Below are positions 48,104 to 58,400 of a stretch of 64,000 bases of DNA, piece by piece. Numbering within the stretch: position 1 is the first letter of the stretch; every line of letters starts with the position of its first letter. Source of the DNA: CS4-C045 sp963844115 (GTDB lineage: Bacteria; Planctomycetota; Planctomycetia; Pirellulales; UBA7805); NCBI GenBank assembly GCA_963844115.1, contig CAWJNN010000023.1, positions 111,858 through 175,857 of the forward strand. Reading direction: 5' to 3'. The notes beneath the pieces are model-generated. The model did not search any database. It worked only from the letters and a program-made list of their open reading frames with translations, and was not told the origin of the DNA. The position numbers were made by a program, and so were the translations under genes.

Positions 48104-49636
48104 TTAGTTGGCCTTAAGAAAAACAAACCTTCGTAAACCGTCGCGCATCGCCTGCAGACGAATTCCCTGCTGTAGATCTTCCTTTGCCACCGCGGCAAGA
48201 AAGCCATCCGCGTCGGTGACCTTTGTATTACCGACCGCGATAATAATGTCGCCCCGCCCTAGGCCGCCAATTTGGCCGAGACCTCCTGGGCTAACATCCG
48301 TAACGACGACCCCCTGCTGATTACCATCGACCTTTAGCCGCGCGGCAAGCTCAGGCGTCAACGTTTGGACGGTAACGCCCAATTCATCTTCATCTTGCGT
48401 TGCCGGATCCGTGCTCGGCGCCGCCCCGCGACGTTCAATCATATTTTTCAGGTTCGATCGATTGCCGATTGTAATATCGATCGCTAGCGATTGGTTGTCA
48501 CGTACGATGGACAGCCTGGCCTCGGAACCCGGACGGAGGGCCGCGACGGAGTTACGCAACTCGTTCGCCGACTTCACGGGCTTGCCATTCAGTTCCACGA
48601 CAACGTCACCAGCTCTCATGCCCGCCTTTGCTGCCGGACCATTCGCGATGACGTCGCCGATCAAGACACCTTGTTTCGAGTCCAGCCCAAAGGAGTTCGC
48701 GAGTTCGTCGGTCAGGTCCTGGATGGCAGCTCCCATCCAGCCCCGTTCAACCTTGCCATTCTGCAGAATGGCGTCTTTGACTTGAATTGCCATGTTGCTG
48801 GGAATGGCAAAACCAATGCCCATGTTGCCACCCGTGCGGGATGCGATCGCCGTATTGATACCTACGACTTCTCCCTGCACGTTGACCAACGGACCACCGC
48901 TGTTACCGGGATTAATCGCCGCATCGGTCTGAATGAAGTTTTCGAATTCCGTGATGCGGACATTGGACCGGCCCTTGGCACTGATAATGCCGGCGGTCAC
49001 GGTTTGATCCAGGCCCATCGGACTACCGATGGCGAGTACCCAGTCGCCAACTTCTATGTCATCGGAATTGCCCAGCGGTGCCGCGACCAATCCGGCAGCC
49101 TCGATCTTCAGAACGGCCAGATCGGTGGCGGCGTCTGTACCAACGATCGTCGCTTTATGATCCCGTTCATCGGACATCGTCACCGTGACTGCGTCGGCGT
49201 CTCGCACGACGTGATTATTCGTCAGGATGTACCCGTCTTCGCTGATGATTACGCCACTGCCCATTCCTCTCTGAATGGAGCCGCGTGGCGGGCCCGGCTT
49301 AAGAAATCGCTCCAACGAATCATCATCAAAGAAGCGTCTGAATTCTTCGGGGACATTTTGCAAAGGATCGCGGTCACTGCCCTGCACCTCGATTGTTTGC
49401 ATACTGCGGATGCTGACGACGGATGGTCTGAGGGCCTTCGCGGCATAGTTAAACGCTCCGGATAATTCCGTTGCCACGGCCAGCTGTTCGCGCGCCGCTG
49501 CCGCGCGCCCTACCTCAGCGGCGTACGACAAGCGTGATACGACATACGGCAGCGTCTTTGCCGCGACGCCGCCGATGACAATCAGTGCGATCATGGTAAC
49601 CAGTGTCAGAGGGTTGGATTTGCGATTTGACATCAT
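48104..49636 (-). CDS. HtrA/DegP-family serine protease with two PDZ domains
   Basis: 510 residues. A membrane anchor near 10-35 (LVTMIALIVIGGVAAKTLPYVV) precedes the protease domain. Its triad is His in TNNHVVRDAD, Asp in TDLAVLKIEA and Ser in NPGNSGGPLV. Two PDZ domains follow (GVLIGDVIANGPAAKAGMRAGDVVVELNGKPV and GVVVTDVSPGGLGQIGGLGRGDII). It degrades or refolds damaged envelope proteins. It is inverted relative to both flanking Tad blocks. Confidence 0.94.
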   Translation of the reverse strand: MMSNRKSNPLTLVTMIALIVIGGVAAKTLPYVVSRLSYAAEVGRAAAAREQLAVATELSGAFNYAAKALRPSVVSIRSMQTIEVQGSDRDPLQNVPEEFRRFFDDDSLERFLKPGPPRGSIQRGMGSGVIISEDGYILTNNHVVRDADAVTVTMSDERDHKATIVGTDAATDLAVLKIEAAGLVAAPLGNSDDIEVGDWVLAIGSPMGLDQTVTAGIISAKGRSNVRITEFENFIQTDAAINPGNSGGPLVNVQGEVVGINTAIASRTGGNMGIGFAIPSNMAIQVKDAILQNGKVERGWMGAAIQDLTDELANSFGLDSKQGVLIGDVIANGPAAKAGMRAGDVVVELNGKPVKSANELRNSVAALRPGSEARLSIVRDNQSLAIDITIGNRSNLKNMIERRGAAPSTDPATQDEDELGVTVQTLTPELAARLKVDGNQQGVVVTDVSPGGLGQIGGLGRGDIIIAVGNTKVTDADGFLAAVAKEDLQQGIRLQAMRDGLRRFVFLKAN

Positions 49637-50391
49637 TTGGTACTCCGTTAGGAACGTTGGCTGTGGAATTTCAGCGGTGGAAGGATTCGCTTGATGCCCA
49701 CCAGATCATTGCACTTCAAGTTTACGCAATCTGCGCGGCCGAGGTTCGCCAGATCCGCATCCGCCGGGACCACCCCGGCAAGGCGTCGGCCTCTGGCAGG
49801 CACGCACCCCGCCGGCGGTTCGTCGCAAGTATTTGGCTGATGGGGTGATACGTCAACCGGATCGTGACCGCTGCGGAACGGACCATGGCAGCGCAAGGCG
49901 CCCCTGGTTGAGTTGCCGAAAAGGCGAAATTCTTGTTCGATTTCCTGGACCCCGGTCAAGGGTCGGAACGGTCGGTTTTCGCCAACGCCGCAGGCAGAGA
50001 CGGCAGGGTCCGCTGAGCGGCTTTACGGGATCCGGAGGGCCTGTTGGCGATGGCACCAGGCAAGCTTGGGCAACCAAACCGACTCGAATCGCACGAAAAT
50101 GCCTTGGATGTAACGAAAGACCCTTGATGTGCCGGTTGTTGGCGTTCCCGGCCCTACGTAAACTGAGAGATAGAAAGGATTTCGCAGAATATCGCCCGCC
50201 TGCATGGTGTTTACAAGTGCATCGTGTTCACAAGTGCATGGAGTTCACAAGTGCATGGAGTTCACATGTGCATGGAGTTCACAAGTGGTCGCTTTTGCGA
50301 ATTACACAAATCCTGACAGAACTGGCGCGTCTTGCCCCAATTTTCTTGTCTTTTGAACTATTCATGAAGCAATGGTCATGAAGAACTGTTC
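49637..50391. other. 755-base divergent intergenic region
   Basis: No convincing gene was found; a 182-codon plus-strand frame here has repeat-derived composition. The region separates the divergent HtrA and FHA genes. It holds the 17-bp array at 50200-50284 and the overlapping mini-frames at 50364-50395. Confidence 0.6.
50200..50284 (+). repeat. Five 17-bp direct repeats upstream of the FHA/Tad operon
   Basis: Units of GTGCATGGAGTTCACAA (first two diverged) repeat at 17-base spacing. GTG..CAC at the ends of the inner 15 bases gives weak symmetry, as in iterated protein-binding sites. It ends 108 bases before the FHA start. Confidence 0.9.
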
Positions 50392-50395
50392 ATGA
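50364..50395 (+). promoter_or_regulatory. Two chained five-codon mini-frames before the FHA gene
   Basis: ATG 50364 reads MKQWS and stops at TGA 50379-50381, which overlaps ATG 50378 (ATGA). That reads MKNCS and stops at TGA 50393-50395, which overlaps the FHA start ATG 50392. TCATGAA recurs at 14-base spacing. This could give translational coupling. Confidence 0.55.
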
Positions 50396-50751
50396 AAATC
50401 TGGTTTAACAGGATCAACGAAAGTCGCCGCTCGGTCGTGGAGGTCGAGGGGGATCAATTTCGTGTCGGTCGCGACGCGTCGAACGATGTCGTATTGTCGA
50501 GTCCACTGGTATCTCGCTATCACGCCGTGGTTCGGGCGAACAACGGCCAGCTGGAGTTGGAGAACCTGGGGCTCAACAGCTGCCTGGTTGGCGACACGGA
50601 AGTGCTGGGCGGTCAGACCGCCTCGTTTGCTCCGGGAGTCAAGATTCGGATCTGGCCCTACACGCTGACATTTCAATCGGAAACGACGGCAACCTTCGGT
50701 CGGAGCGAACTCGAAGCACACCTGCGTCGGTCGTGGCGGATCTTGAACTGA
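50392..50751 (+). CDS. FHA-domain protein
   Basis: 119 residues. The FHA core is clear: FRVGRDASNDVVLSSPLVSRYHAVVR (Arg, Ser and Ser-x-x-His contacts), then NSCLVGDTEV. FHA domains bind phosphothreonine. The gene overlaps the ATPase start by 19 bases, so the two are translationally linked. It may bring the pilus ATPase under kinase control; a Ser/Thr kinase lies about 4.7 kb downstream. Confidence 0.88.
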   Translation: MKIWFNRINESRRSVVEVEGDQFRVGRDASNDVVLSSPLVSRYHAVVRANNGQLELENLGLNSCLVGDTEVLGGQTASFAPGVKIRIWPYTLTFQSETTATFGRSELEAHLRRSWRILN

Positions 50752-52334
50752 AGATCCATCAGAAATTGTTGGAGCGACTGGATCTTTACGAGTTTGAAGA
50801 CCAGACCGGGGTCTCCGAAGAAAGCATCCTATCGCTGGAAAACAATATCGACGACGTTTGCCGCAATATGAACGTCTTTGACCCGGCGAACGAGATTCTG
50901 ATTGAAGAGATCGTCGCCCTGACCCTTCGCGATCAGCTGATCAATCAGTTGATTATGGAGACAGGTGAGGCGGATTCCGTGTTCGATTTGGCGGTACTGA
51001 CCAGCAACGAGTTCGATATTCCCGCGACCTTGGTTCCCGAACGCGAGACGGAACTCCATAGCCTTTTGACCTATATTCGCGAACAGTTGAAGCTGAACGA
51101 TCTGCCCGATGTGAGCAGCCGAGTTCGCCAACTGGAGGAGAAATTCGATGACGTGTTTCGGCTCGTTCGCCCGCACTTGCACGGCGAACTGTGCAAATAT
51201 CTGATTCTGCGCACGATCAAAAAGGATATGAAAGATACGGTGTTCGGATTCGGGCCGCTGCAGGACCTGCTGCGCGCCGCCACGATCACGGAAATCATGG
51301 TCGTGACCAGCGACCAGATTTACGTGGAACGAGACGGTGTCATCGAGAGGTCCGGTCGCCGGTTTTTATCCGAGAAGGTGACCGAAGCGATCATCGAACG
51401 AATCGTTGCACAAGTCGGCCGGCGGATCGACCGTAGCCAACCACTAGTCGACGCGCGACTGCCGGACGGATCCCGGGTGAATGCGATTATTCCCCCCTTG
51501 GCGATTAAGGGTCCGTGCCTGACGATTCGCAAATTCCCTATTCAGCGTCTGACCATTGACGACCTGATTGAATCGGGTTCGATCACGCAAGCCGCCGCCA
51601 TGTTTTTGCGAGCGGCGGTAATGAACCATCGCAATATTCTGGTCAGCGGTGGCACGGGATCGGGCAAGACAACATTCCTGAACATTCTGTCGAGTTTCAT
51701 TCCGCACAAAGAACGGATCGTTACCGTCGAGGATACAAGCGAACTGCGGCTGCATCAGGAACATGTGGTCACGCTGGAAACGAAACCACCCAATGTCGAG
51801 GGCATGGGGGAATACACGATTCGCGATCTCGTCAAAAACGCGTTGCGGATGCGGCCGGATCGGATCATCGTCGGCGAATGCCGCAGCGGCGAGGCGCTGG
51901 ATATGATCCAGGCGATGAATACCGGTCATAGCGGCTCGATGACCACCGTACACGCCAATAGTTCCGCCGAGGTCATCGAGCGGCTGGAGGTTTTGATTTT
52001 GATGGCTGCGGATCTGCCCATCATTTCGATTCACCGCCAGGTAACGGCCGCCTTGGACTTGATCGTACACCTCGAACGAGGAGACGACGGATTCCGGCGC
52101 GTTATACAGGTATCGGAGGTTACCGGCATCGATCCGGAACTGAACCGCGTGAACGTGACCGACATTTTTAACGTGCGCAAGGAAAACGTTCTCTGTGCCA
52201 CCGGGTATTTACCCAGTTTTGCATCGTCGCTGATCGACACCGGCCTGTTGGACCTGGATTTCCTTTACGGAAAATCGACAAACGATGCCAACGGCTCACT
52301 GAGTATTCGTCGCGGGGCGATCGAACCCACGTAA
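50733..52334 (+). CDS. tadA: Tad pilus secretion ATPase (CpaF/TadA)
   Basis: 533 residues from GTG 50733. An N-terminal helical part of about 160 residues precedes the type II/IV secretion ATPase core. Walker A is SGGTGSGKTTFLN near 306, the Asp box is VEDTSELRL, Walker B RPDRIIVGECRSGEALDMIQAMNTGHSG with the His box MTTVHANS. It is the hexameric motor that powers Flp pilus assembly. Followed closely by TadB and TadC membrane proteins. Confidence 0.94.
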   Translation: MADLELKIHQKLLERLDLYEFEDQTGVSEESILSLENNIDDVCRNMNVFDPANEILIEEIVALTLRDQLINQLIMETGEADSVFDLAVLTSNEFDIPATLVPERETELHSLLTYIREQLKLNDLPDVSSRVRQLEEKFDDVFRLVRPHLHGELCKYLILRTIKKDMKDTVFGFGPLQDLLRAATITEIMVVTSDQIYVERDGVIERSGRRFLSEKVTEAIIERIVAQVGRRIDRSQPLVDARLPDGSRVNAIIPPLAIKGPCLTIRKFPIQRLTIDDLIESGSITQAAAMFLRAAVMNHRNILVSGGTGSGKTTFLNILSSFIPHKERIVTVEDTSELRLHQEHVVTLETKPPNVEGMGEYTIRDLVKNALRMRPDRIIVGECRSGEALDMIQAMNTGHSGSMTTVHANSSAEVIERLEVLILMAADLPIISIHRQVTAALDLIVHLERGDDGFRRVIQVSEVTGIDPELNRVNVTDIFNVRKENVLCATGYLPSFASSLIDTGLLDLDFLYGKSTNDANGSLSIRRGAIEPT

Positions 52335-52355
52335 CTCGCATTGCTTCGGTTGCCT

Positions 52356-53239
52356 ATGACGCACGTTGGATGGACATTACTGTTAGCCAAGGCCGATGCC
52401 AGCTTCGCCGTGATCGGCTCGATCCTGATCGGCGTATCCGTCGGACTTTTCGTTTTTTCGTCGCGTCCCTATTACTGGACGATGATCGATTGGCTGGAAC
52501 GCGATTTCACGGACAAATTGCGGCGCATGCAGATCCGAACGGATCGACTTCGCGGGTACTTAATCGCCTGGACGGTGGCGCTGGTTGGCGTGTTCCTCGG
52601 AATCTGGCTAATCGGTGACAGTCTGGCGTTCGCCGTGTTGGCAACTGTACTGTTGTTCTGTGGTCCCTATTACCTGATTCGTCGGATGGCGGAACGGCGG
52701 CGGCAGCGGATCGAAGATCAGCTGGCCGATTCGATGGTGTCGTTGGCCAGCGCGGTAAAGGCGGGTCTGTCCCTGGCCCAGGCGCTGGATGTCCTGGCGG
52801 AACAGTCGCCGCAGCCCATTAAAGCCGAGTTTGCCAGGATCGTGGGCGAATATGAAATGGGAAAACCGCTCGACCGTACCCTGGACGAAGCGAAGGAGCG
52901 CCTGCGAAGCGAGAACTTTGCTCTGTTTGCGGCGTCGCTGCTGGCCAGCCGGGAAAGTGGCGGGCGATTGAACGAAACCGTCGAACGGATCGCGACCTCT
53001 GTGCGAGAAATGCAGCGTCTCGGAGCAAAGTGATTTCGGAAACCGCGATGGCACGCCGTTCGGCCCTTTACATGGCGCTGGCGCATTTCTTTATCCTGGT
53101 CATGTATTACTTCGTCGACCCGTCGGCCGTGGGAAGGCTGTTCTTCACACCCGCGGGTCAGCTGATTCTGGTCGCTGTGATCGTTCTGAATATTATCGCC
53201 TACCTGTGGGCACGTGTGATTTTGAGTCCCGATATTTGA
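52356..53239 (+). CDS. tadB: Tad pilus inner membrane protein TadB, frameshifted
   Basis: About 294 residues when joined. Membrane helices lie near 15-35, 68-85 and 90-105. The T2SSF core is QLADSMVSLASAVKAGLSLAQALDVLAEQ ... RESGGRLNETVERIATSVREMQRL. There a stop (53031-53033) interrupts, and the next frame continues as VISETAMARRSALYMALAHFFILVMYYFVDPSAVG to the typical LWARVILSPDI end. A one-base indel near 53015-53025 explains both. Start ATG 52356 is preferred over TTG 52341. Confidence 0.87.
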
Positions 53240-53246
53240 GAGCACG

Positions 53247-53281
53247 GATTACCGATTACTGATTACTGATTACCGATATTC
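53247..53281 (+). repeat. Heptamer repeat GATTACC
   Basis: Five units: GATTACC, GATTACT, GATTACT, GATTACC, GATATTC. It begins 7 bases after the TadB stop at 53237-53239. Confidence 0.9.
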
Positions 53282-53309
53282 CGGGGCCTTTTGACGAGAG
53301 AGCGTAGAC

Positions 53310-54269
53310 GTGGATGGGATATCGATCGCAATTGCCCTCGCGCAGGCACAAGGGCCGTCGGTGCACGGTGCGCTGCCGCTGGTCGCTAGCGCTTTGATTG
53401 GGGCGGGCGTTGCGCTGGCCGCTTGGTGGTTCATTCGGACACTGGCTTCGGATGAATTGGAACAGGGCGCCGAATGGCGATACGACGTCAATCGCGTTAA
53501 CGAACTGCGTCGCGCGGATGGGCTTTATCGAATGTTTCAGCCTGTAATTCACGTGCTGGCTCGCATCAATCGGAACGCATTGTCCGATTCGATGCCGGGG
53601 ATCCAGCACGATATCGGTGCGGCGGGCCTATCGCGATATTGGCTGCCGGAAGAGTACCTGGCCAGGTGCCAGCTGATTGCCTTGTTACTGGGACCGATCT
53701 TCGTCTGGTTCTTTACGAAATCGGCGGGGTTCGCCGGCATATTTTTCGCATTGGGCGCTGTCATGCTGACGTCGTGGTACCTTCGATATCGGCTCGCTCA
53801 ACGAGCTCGATACCGCATCCTACGAATCAAGCGCCGCATGCCTTTCCTGTTGGACCTGTTAACCTTGTTGATGGAGGCGGGAACGACGTTTCTGCAGGCG
53901 CTGCACCAGGCGGTGGGGGAATTCGAAAATCATCCGGTCGGTAGTGAATTCGGGCGCGTGCTGGCGGATATGCGGATGGGTAAGACGCGAACGGAATCCT
54001 TCGAGGCGATGCAGAATCGTCTGAATGACGACGAGATTACCAGTATCGTGGGGTCGATTATTCAGGGCGAAAACCTGGGATCTCCTTTGGCTCAGGTGTT
54101 TCGTACACAGGCGGATGTGCTGCGAATCAAGCGATCCCAACTGGCAGAGAAGACTGCAGCCGAGGCGGGCGTCAACATGCTGTTGCCGGCGATCCTGGTC
54201 ATGGTGGCGACCGTGCTGATCATTTTAGGGCCGTTTGTGCTGAACCTGATGTTTTCCGGCCTGTTTTAG
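53310..54269 (+). CDS. tadC: Tad pilus inner membrane protein TadC
   Basis: 319 residues from GTG 53310. Helices lie near 22-45, 125-165 and 285-315. T2SSF core: RRMPFLLDLLTLLMEAGTTFLQALHQAVGEF ... RLNDDEITSIVGSIIQGENLGSPLAQVF, and the terminal LPAILVMVATVLIILGPFVLNLM. Paired with TadB it forms the platform on which the ATPase acts. No prepilin peptidase, secretin or Flp pilin was found in the window. Confidence 0.92.
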   Translation: MDGISIAIALAQAQGPSVHGALPLVASALIGAGVALAAWWFIRTLASDELEQGAEWRYDVNRVNELRRADGLYRMFQPVIHVLARINRNALSDSMPGIQHDIGAAGLSRYWLPEEYLARCQLIALLLGPIFVWFFTKSAGFAGIFFALGAVMLTSWYLRYRLAQRARYRILRIKRRMPFLLDLLTLLMEAGTTFLQALHQAVGEFENHPVGSEFGRVLADMRMGKTRTESFEAMQNRLNDDEITSIVGSIIQGENLGSPLAQVFRTQADVLRIKRSQLAEKTAAEAGVNMLLPAILVMVATVLIILGPFVLNLMFSGLF

Positions 54270-54388
54270 CTGGACCGCCCACCGCCGAGTGTTCGACGGA
54301 GGCAACGTCTCCGTTGCGGTCAGCCTGCGGTGCACATCAAACGGTCGAATGGGATAAAATAAGAGCGAATAGAGACGTTACGAGGACG

Positions 54389-55357
54389 ATGATGCCAATT
54401 GCGTTAACTTGCCCCCGCTGCAGTTCGGATGTAAGCGTTCCGGATGAATTGTCCGGTGGGTACGCGTTCTGTAGTAAATGCAACGGACGCGTATGGGTTC
54501 CGTCAGGATCTCACGGTAAATCGCCGCCTGCGACGGTGTCGGCTCCGGTTACGACGCCCGGCAGCAGTGCATCGGAGTCGGAATCGCGTCAGGAAGCAAG
54601 AGGTAATCGTGGTGTCGCGCCGATCCAACCTCCGGCGCAGCCCCCGCCAAGGACTCCGCCGTTGCCGCCGGGCAATGCCCCTTCCCCCGGCAACGTTCCG
54701 CTTCCGCGGGCGAAGGTTCCGGCGGTTTCCGCCGACGTCTCCGGGACGGTTGCGGCCGCGCCACCTCCGTCCTCGGCGCCGGGCCAGCGGCCAGGTGCAT
54801 CGCAGCGGCGTGTCGCAAAGGTGATTACGTCCGATGCAGCAGCTTCCCGTTTGCAAATCGGATCCGAAGGTGAATTACCACGATTGAAACTGGACGCAGA
54901 GGCCGACCATGGCAAGCGAAAAGGGATCAAGTCTCCTACGGCGCAGTGGCAGTGGGTCGTGCTGGCAACAGTCAGCTTTACCGTATGTGCCTTGACCCTG
55001 ATGATGGATTCCACGACCACGGGCCGTCGCGTCAGTACCGAAAAAAACAACGCTCGAGCGCATATCAAACGGATGTACCTGGGTGCGGAGGGACAGCAGC
55101 TAGAGCCGTACCAGTTGCACCTGCGCCACGCTCAACTTGCCTATTCGCGCCGTGACTTCAAGACGGAGCAAAAGAATTATCGCGACGTCTTGCGGCTGTT
55201 GCGTGCTGAGCATCTCAACCCACACTATGATCGAACGCTGGACAATCCGAACAACAAGGGAGTGACCGGACAGCGCTGCAAATCGGTCAACGACGACAGT
55301 AAACCAAGCGATGAAGATCTGGAATATCAGCTGCTGATCCTACTAGGGGACAGTTGA
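54389..55357 (+). CDS. Zn-ribbon, proline-rich, single-TM protein
   Basis: 322 residues from ATG 54389. Residues 7-32 form a zinc ribbon (CPRC ... CSKC). About 45-150 are Pro/Ala-rich and probably disordered. A membrane helix near 200-215 (WVVLATVSFTVCALTL) is followed by a helical tail (YQLHLRHAQLAYSRRDFKTEQKNYRDVLRLLRAE). It is 109 bases before the kinase gene on the same strand and shares the cytoplasm-helix-outside plan, so the two proteins may work together. Family not named. Confidence 0.72.
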   Translation: MMPIALTCPRCSSDVSVPDELSGGYAFCSKCNGRVWVPSGSHGKSPPATVSAPVTTPGSSASESESRQEARGNRGVAPIQPPAQPPPRTPPLPPGNAPSPGNVPLPRAKVPAVSADVSGTVAAAPPPSSAPGQRPGASQRRVAKVITSDAAASRLQIGSEGELPRLKLDAEADHGKRKGIKSPTAQWQWVVLATVSFTVCALTLMMDSTTTGRRVSTEKNNARAHIKRMYLGAEGQQLEPYQLHLRHAQLAYSRRDFKTEQKNYRDVLRLLRAEHLNPHYDRTLDNPNNKGVTGQRCKSVNDDSKPSDEDLEYQLLILLGDS

Positions 55358-55465
55358 TGATGAAGACGGAACGAGAAGGTGGCGAAAGGCTTCCTGGATC
55401 GACGGTAGCCTGCGCGAGCCTTCCGCAGATTGCCAGCGGAACCCAATCGACGGCCTCGCACTAAA

Positions 55466-58400
55466 ATGTTTCCCCATCCGCGATACGAAATCTTAACGCA
55501 GATCGCTGCTGGTGACTTCGCCACCGTCTTTCGTGCGCGCGATAAGGAATTGAATCGCGAAGTAGCCATCAAGCAGATCCATCCGCAGTTTCTGGCGGAC
55601 CAGCGACAGCTAGAACGGTACTGGCAGGAAGCGCAGCTGCTGGCTTCGTTGGAACATCCCAACATCATGACGATGTACGACATTGATCGCAGTCGGGGAT
55701 GGCTGATTCTTGAATTGATGACGGGCAGCCTCCGCGACATGGCGGATGGCCAGCCGGTCGATCTGGAATTTTTGCGCGTCGCGCTCGTCTGTAGCCTGCA
55801 AGCACTGAAGTTTCTGCACCAAAACGGGATTATTCACGGGGATATCAAGCCGACGAACCTGATGGTCGATCGCCGCAACTGGGTCAAGCTGGGCGACTTC
55901 GGATTGGCGCAACGCGCGTCGGACGATCAGGGAAGCCTGTTGAAAGGGACCACCAAGTACATTGCACCCGAACGTGTTTCGGAGCAGTTCGGGGCGGTCG
56001 GACCGGCGTCCGATCTGTATTCGCTAGGCTTCTCGATGTACGAGCTGATGTGCGGCGATCATTTCGACTCGCTGTTTCCCGGGCTGAATGCCTTCGGCCG
56101 TGATAAGCAAATCGCGTGGATTATGTGGCATTCGGCCGCCGATCGGCCCGCACCAGAGATATCTCGCGTGTTGGAGGGCGTACCGGAGGACTTCGCGCAC
56201 GTCATCCAGCGAATGATCTGTAAGGATCCGGCACAACGTTATTCCTCGGCCGACGAGGTGTTGGCCGACGTCAAGGCGAGCATGGGCTACCGTCAGAAAG
56301 GCCCGACCGAAGAAGAACTTGCGGCGGAAGCCGAACAGGAACATAAGAAACGGCGCCGCCGACTCTTGCTGCGCGTCGCTGCGGGTTTGAGCGTCATCCT
56401 CGCGGCGGCCCTGTTCTTGTGGCCCGCTCCCGAAGCGCAAAAACGTGTCGCCAAACTGCAAGCGACTGAAGGAATCATCCAAAAAATTTATGCGGATGAT
56501 TCGAATAGCGTCCTCTTGGATAATTTACGGACGGTGAAGGTCAGATCGATTGATCAGCTGTATTTGAACGACCAGACCGCTGAGTACAGTGCTCTGGAAG
56601 AGGGCGATCGCGTTCGCATAAAAGTTTATGAAGCCGAACCGGGGCAGCAACGGCAAGAGATTCGTGCGACCCGGCCAACGGTCGATCGTGGCGAGATCGT
56701 AACTGTCCATCCGTATCAGAGTAGTTTCGTTATGACGTACACGGCCAATGACGATTCGATCAAGGAACGGACGTTAGTGGTGCCGGACAATGTCGAAATC
56801 CTTTTTAACGGGAGGAAATCGGCCGGCGACAATGCTCTGACAGTTGAGGATCTGAAAGCAGGTGACAAAGTCGAAGTGCAACACGACGCGGAAGACGATC
56901 ATCGTGTCGTGTTGAAAATGAGCGTTGTGCGGGTTGTCTCCATGCGCGGGACGGCCCAGGGAGTTGATCAAGACGCCAAGACTTTGACGCTTACGAAGGA
57001 AGGAGGCACGAAGCGTCTTTCTCTGCAGCTGTCCGGGCGATGTGAAGTGGTCATTAACGGTCGCCAGTTTGTCCGCAGTAAGCCGCTCACCCCTGCCGAC
57101 ATCCGCCAGGGCGATCAACTGGAGGTCTTTCACGATACGCACGTCGTCAAGATCATCGCCGAACGATTCGTTACCCACACTGGCAGCTTGCAGAGTATGA
57201 ATTCTGGACAACGCAGCATGCAAGTCAAGCTGGACGAGAACGGCGCGTCCAATACATCCGTTCAGCTCGACAAGCGATGCTCGGTTCACCTCGGAGACGA
57301 GACGATAGCTTTTGACGAACTGCAGACGGGTGATAAATTGTCCGTCCATGTGGATGCTGCTGATCCCGAAGTGATGATCGCGTTGAAAATCGAGGCCAAG
57401 CGCCCGATTCGCCGTGAGCGTTGGGCGGTGGTCGTCACGATCCAGGATTACCAGGATCCTGCACTGACCCGCGTGTCGCATCTGCGCGAAGGCGGACGCC
57501 TGCTAAAAAATAGTCTGATTCGACGGTATGCCGTCGCCCAGGATCAGTTGCTGATGCTGGAGAACCCTATTCAAGCCTCCTTGACTTCGTCGTTACGTGA
57601 CTTCTTGAAGCGCATTCCAAATACGGCTCAACTTGTCGTCTATTTTGGTGGGCACGTTTATGCGGACGGCGGCAATACACCCTACCTGGCGCTACGGGAC
57701 TTCGAACTATTGAAAATCCAAGAAACGGGAATGCCGTTGGCGTCGTTTTTTGATCTGGTCGAAGCGTGCGACGCCGGGGACAAGTTGATCCTGTTGGACA
57801 CGTGTCACGCTGGCAGTGGAGTGGACCTGCGCCGCCAGCCCTCGGCCATGGAACAGATCGCCGCGGTCAATTCCGATCCCCGCGCGCCGGCGTTGAGAAC
57901 CGCCCGGGCGATTGCGAACTGTTCCGATGGGCAACGCGGACAGGTCGTGGACGGTCATGGCGCTTTTGCCCAAGCCCTGGCCAACGCCTTTGCCGGCAAA
58001 GCAAACCAGGACGACGATACGCTCCTGAATTCGAAAGAGCTGTTGGCGTTTGTCAATAATTCGCTGCGCTCAGCAACCGAGGGCCGCCAGGTTCCGGGAG
58101 TCGTTGAACCCCGACAACCGGTTGGGCCGCGTCTGAGCGAAGACGCTCAGACGCAATTGCGAAAGCTGGCCGTCTACCTGAGCGCAGAAAAGATCAATAC
58201 GGACGATGCGTATCAAGCCATGCAAGGGGCAGAGCGCGCAGGGCCGGGCCGAACCCGAGGCCGGCCAGCTGATGGGCCTGATCTACCTGAAAGCAAATCA
58301 ACCCGACGCCGCGGTAAAGATGTTTCACGCGGTCCTGAAGAATGATCCCGATCTGCTGCTGCCGGTCCAGGGGATGATCTGGGGACTGTACCAGGACAAA

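Noticed and set aside
49833..50381. 182-codon plus-strand frame in the HtrA/FHA gap
   Set aside because: No family features; its C-terminal third translates the 17-bp direct repeats and the composition is non-coding.
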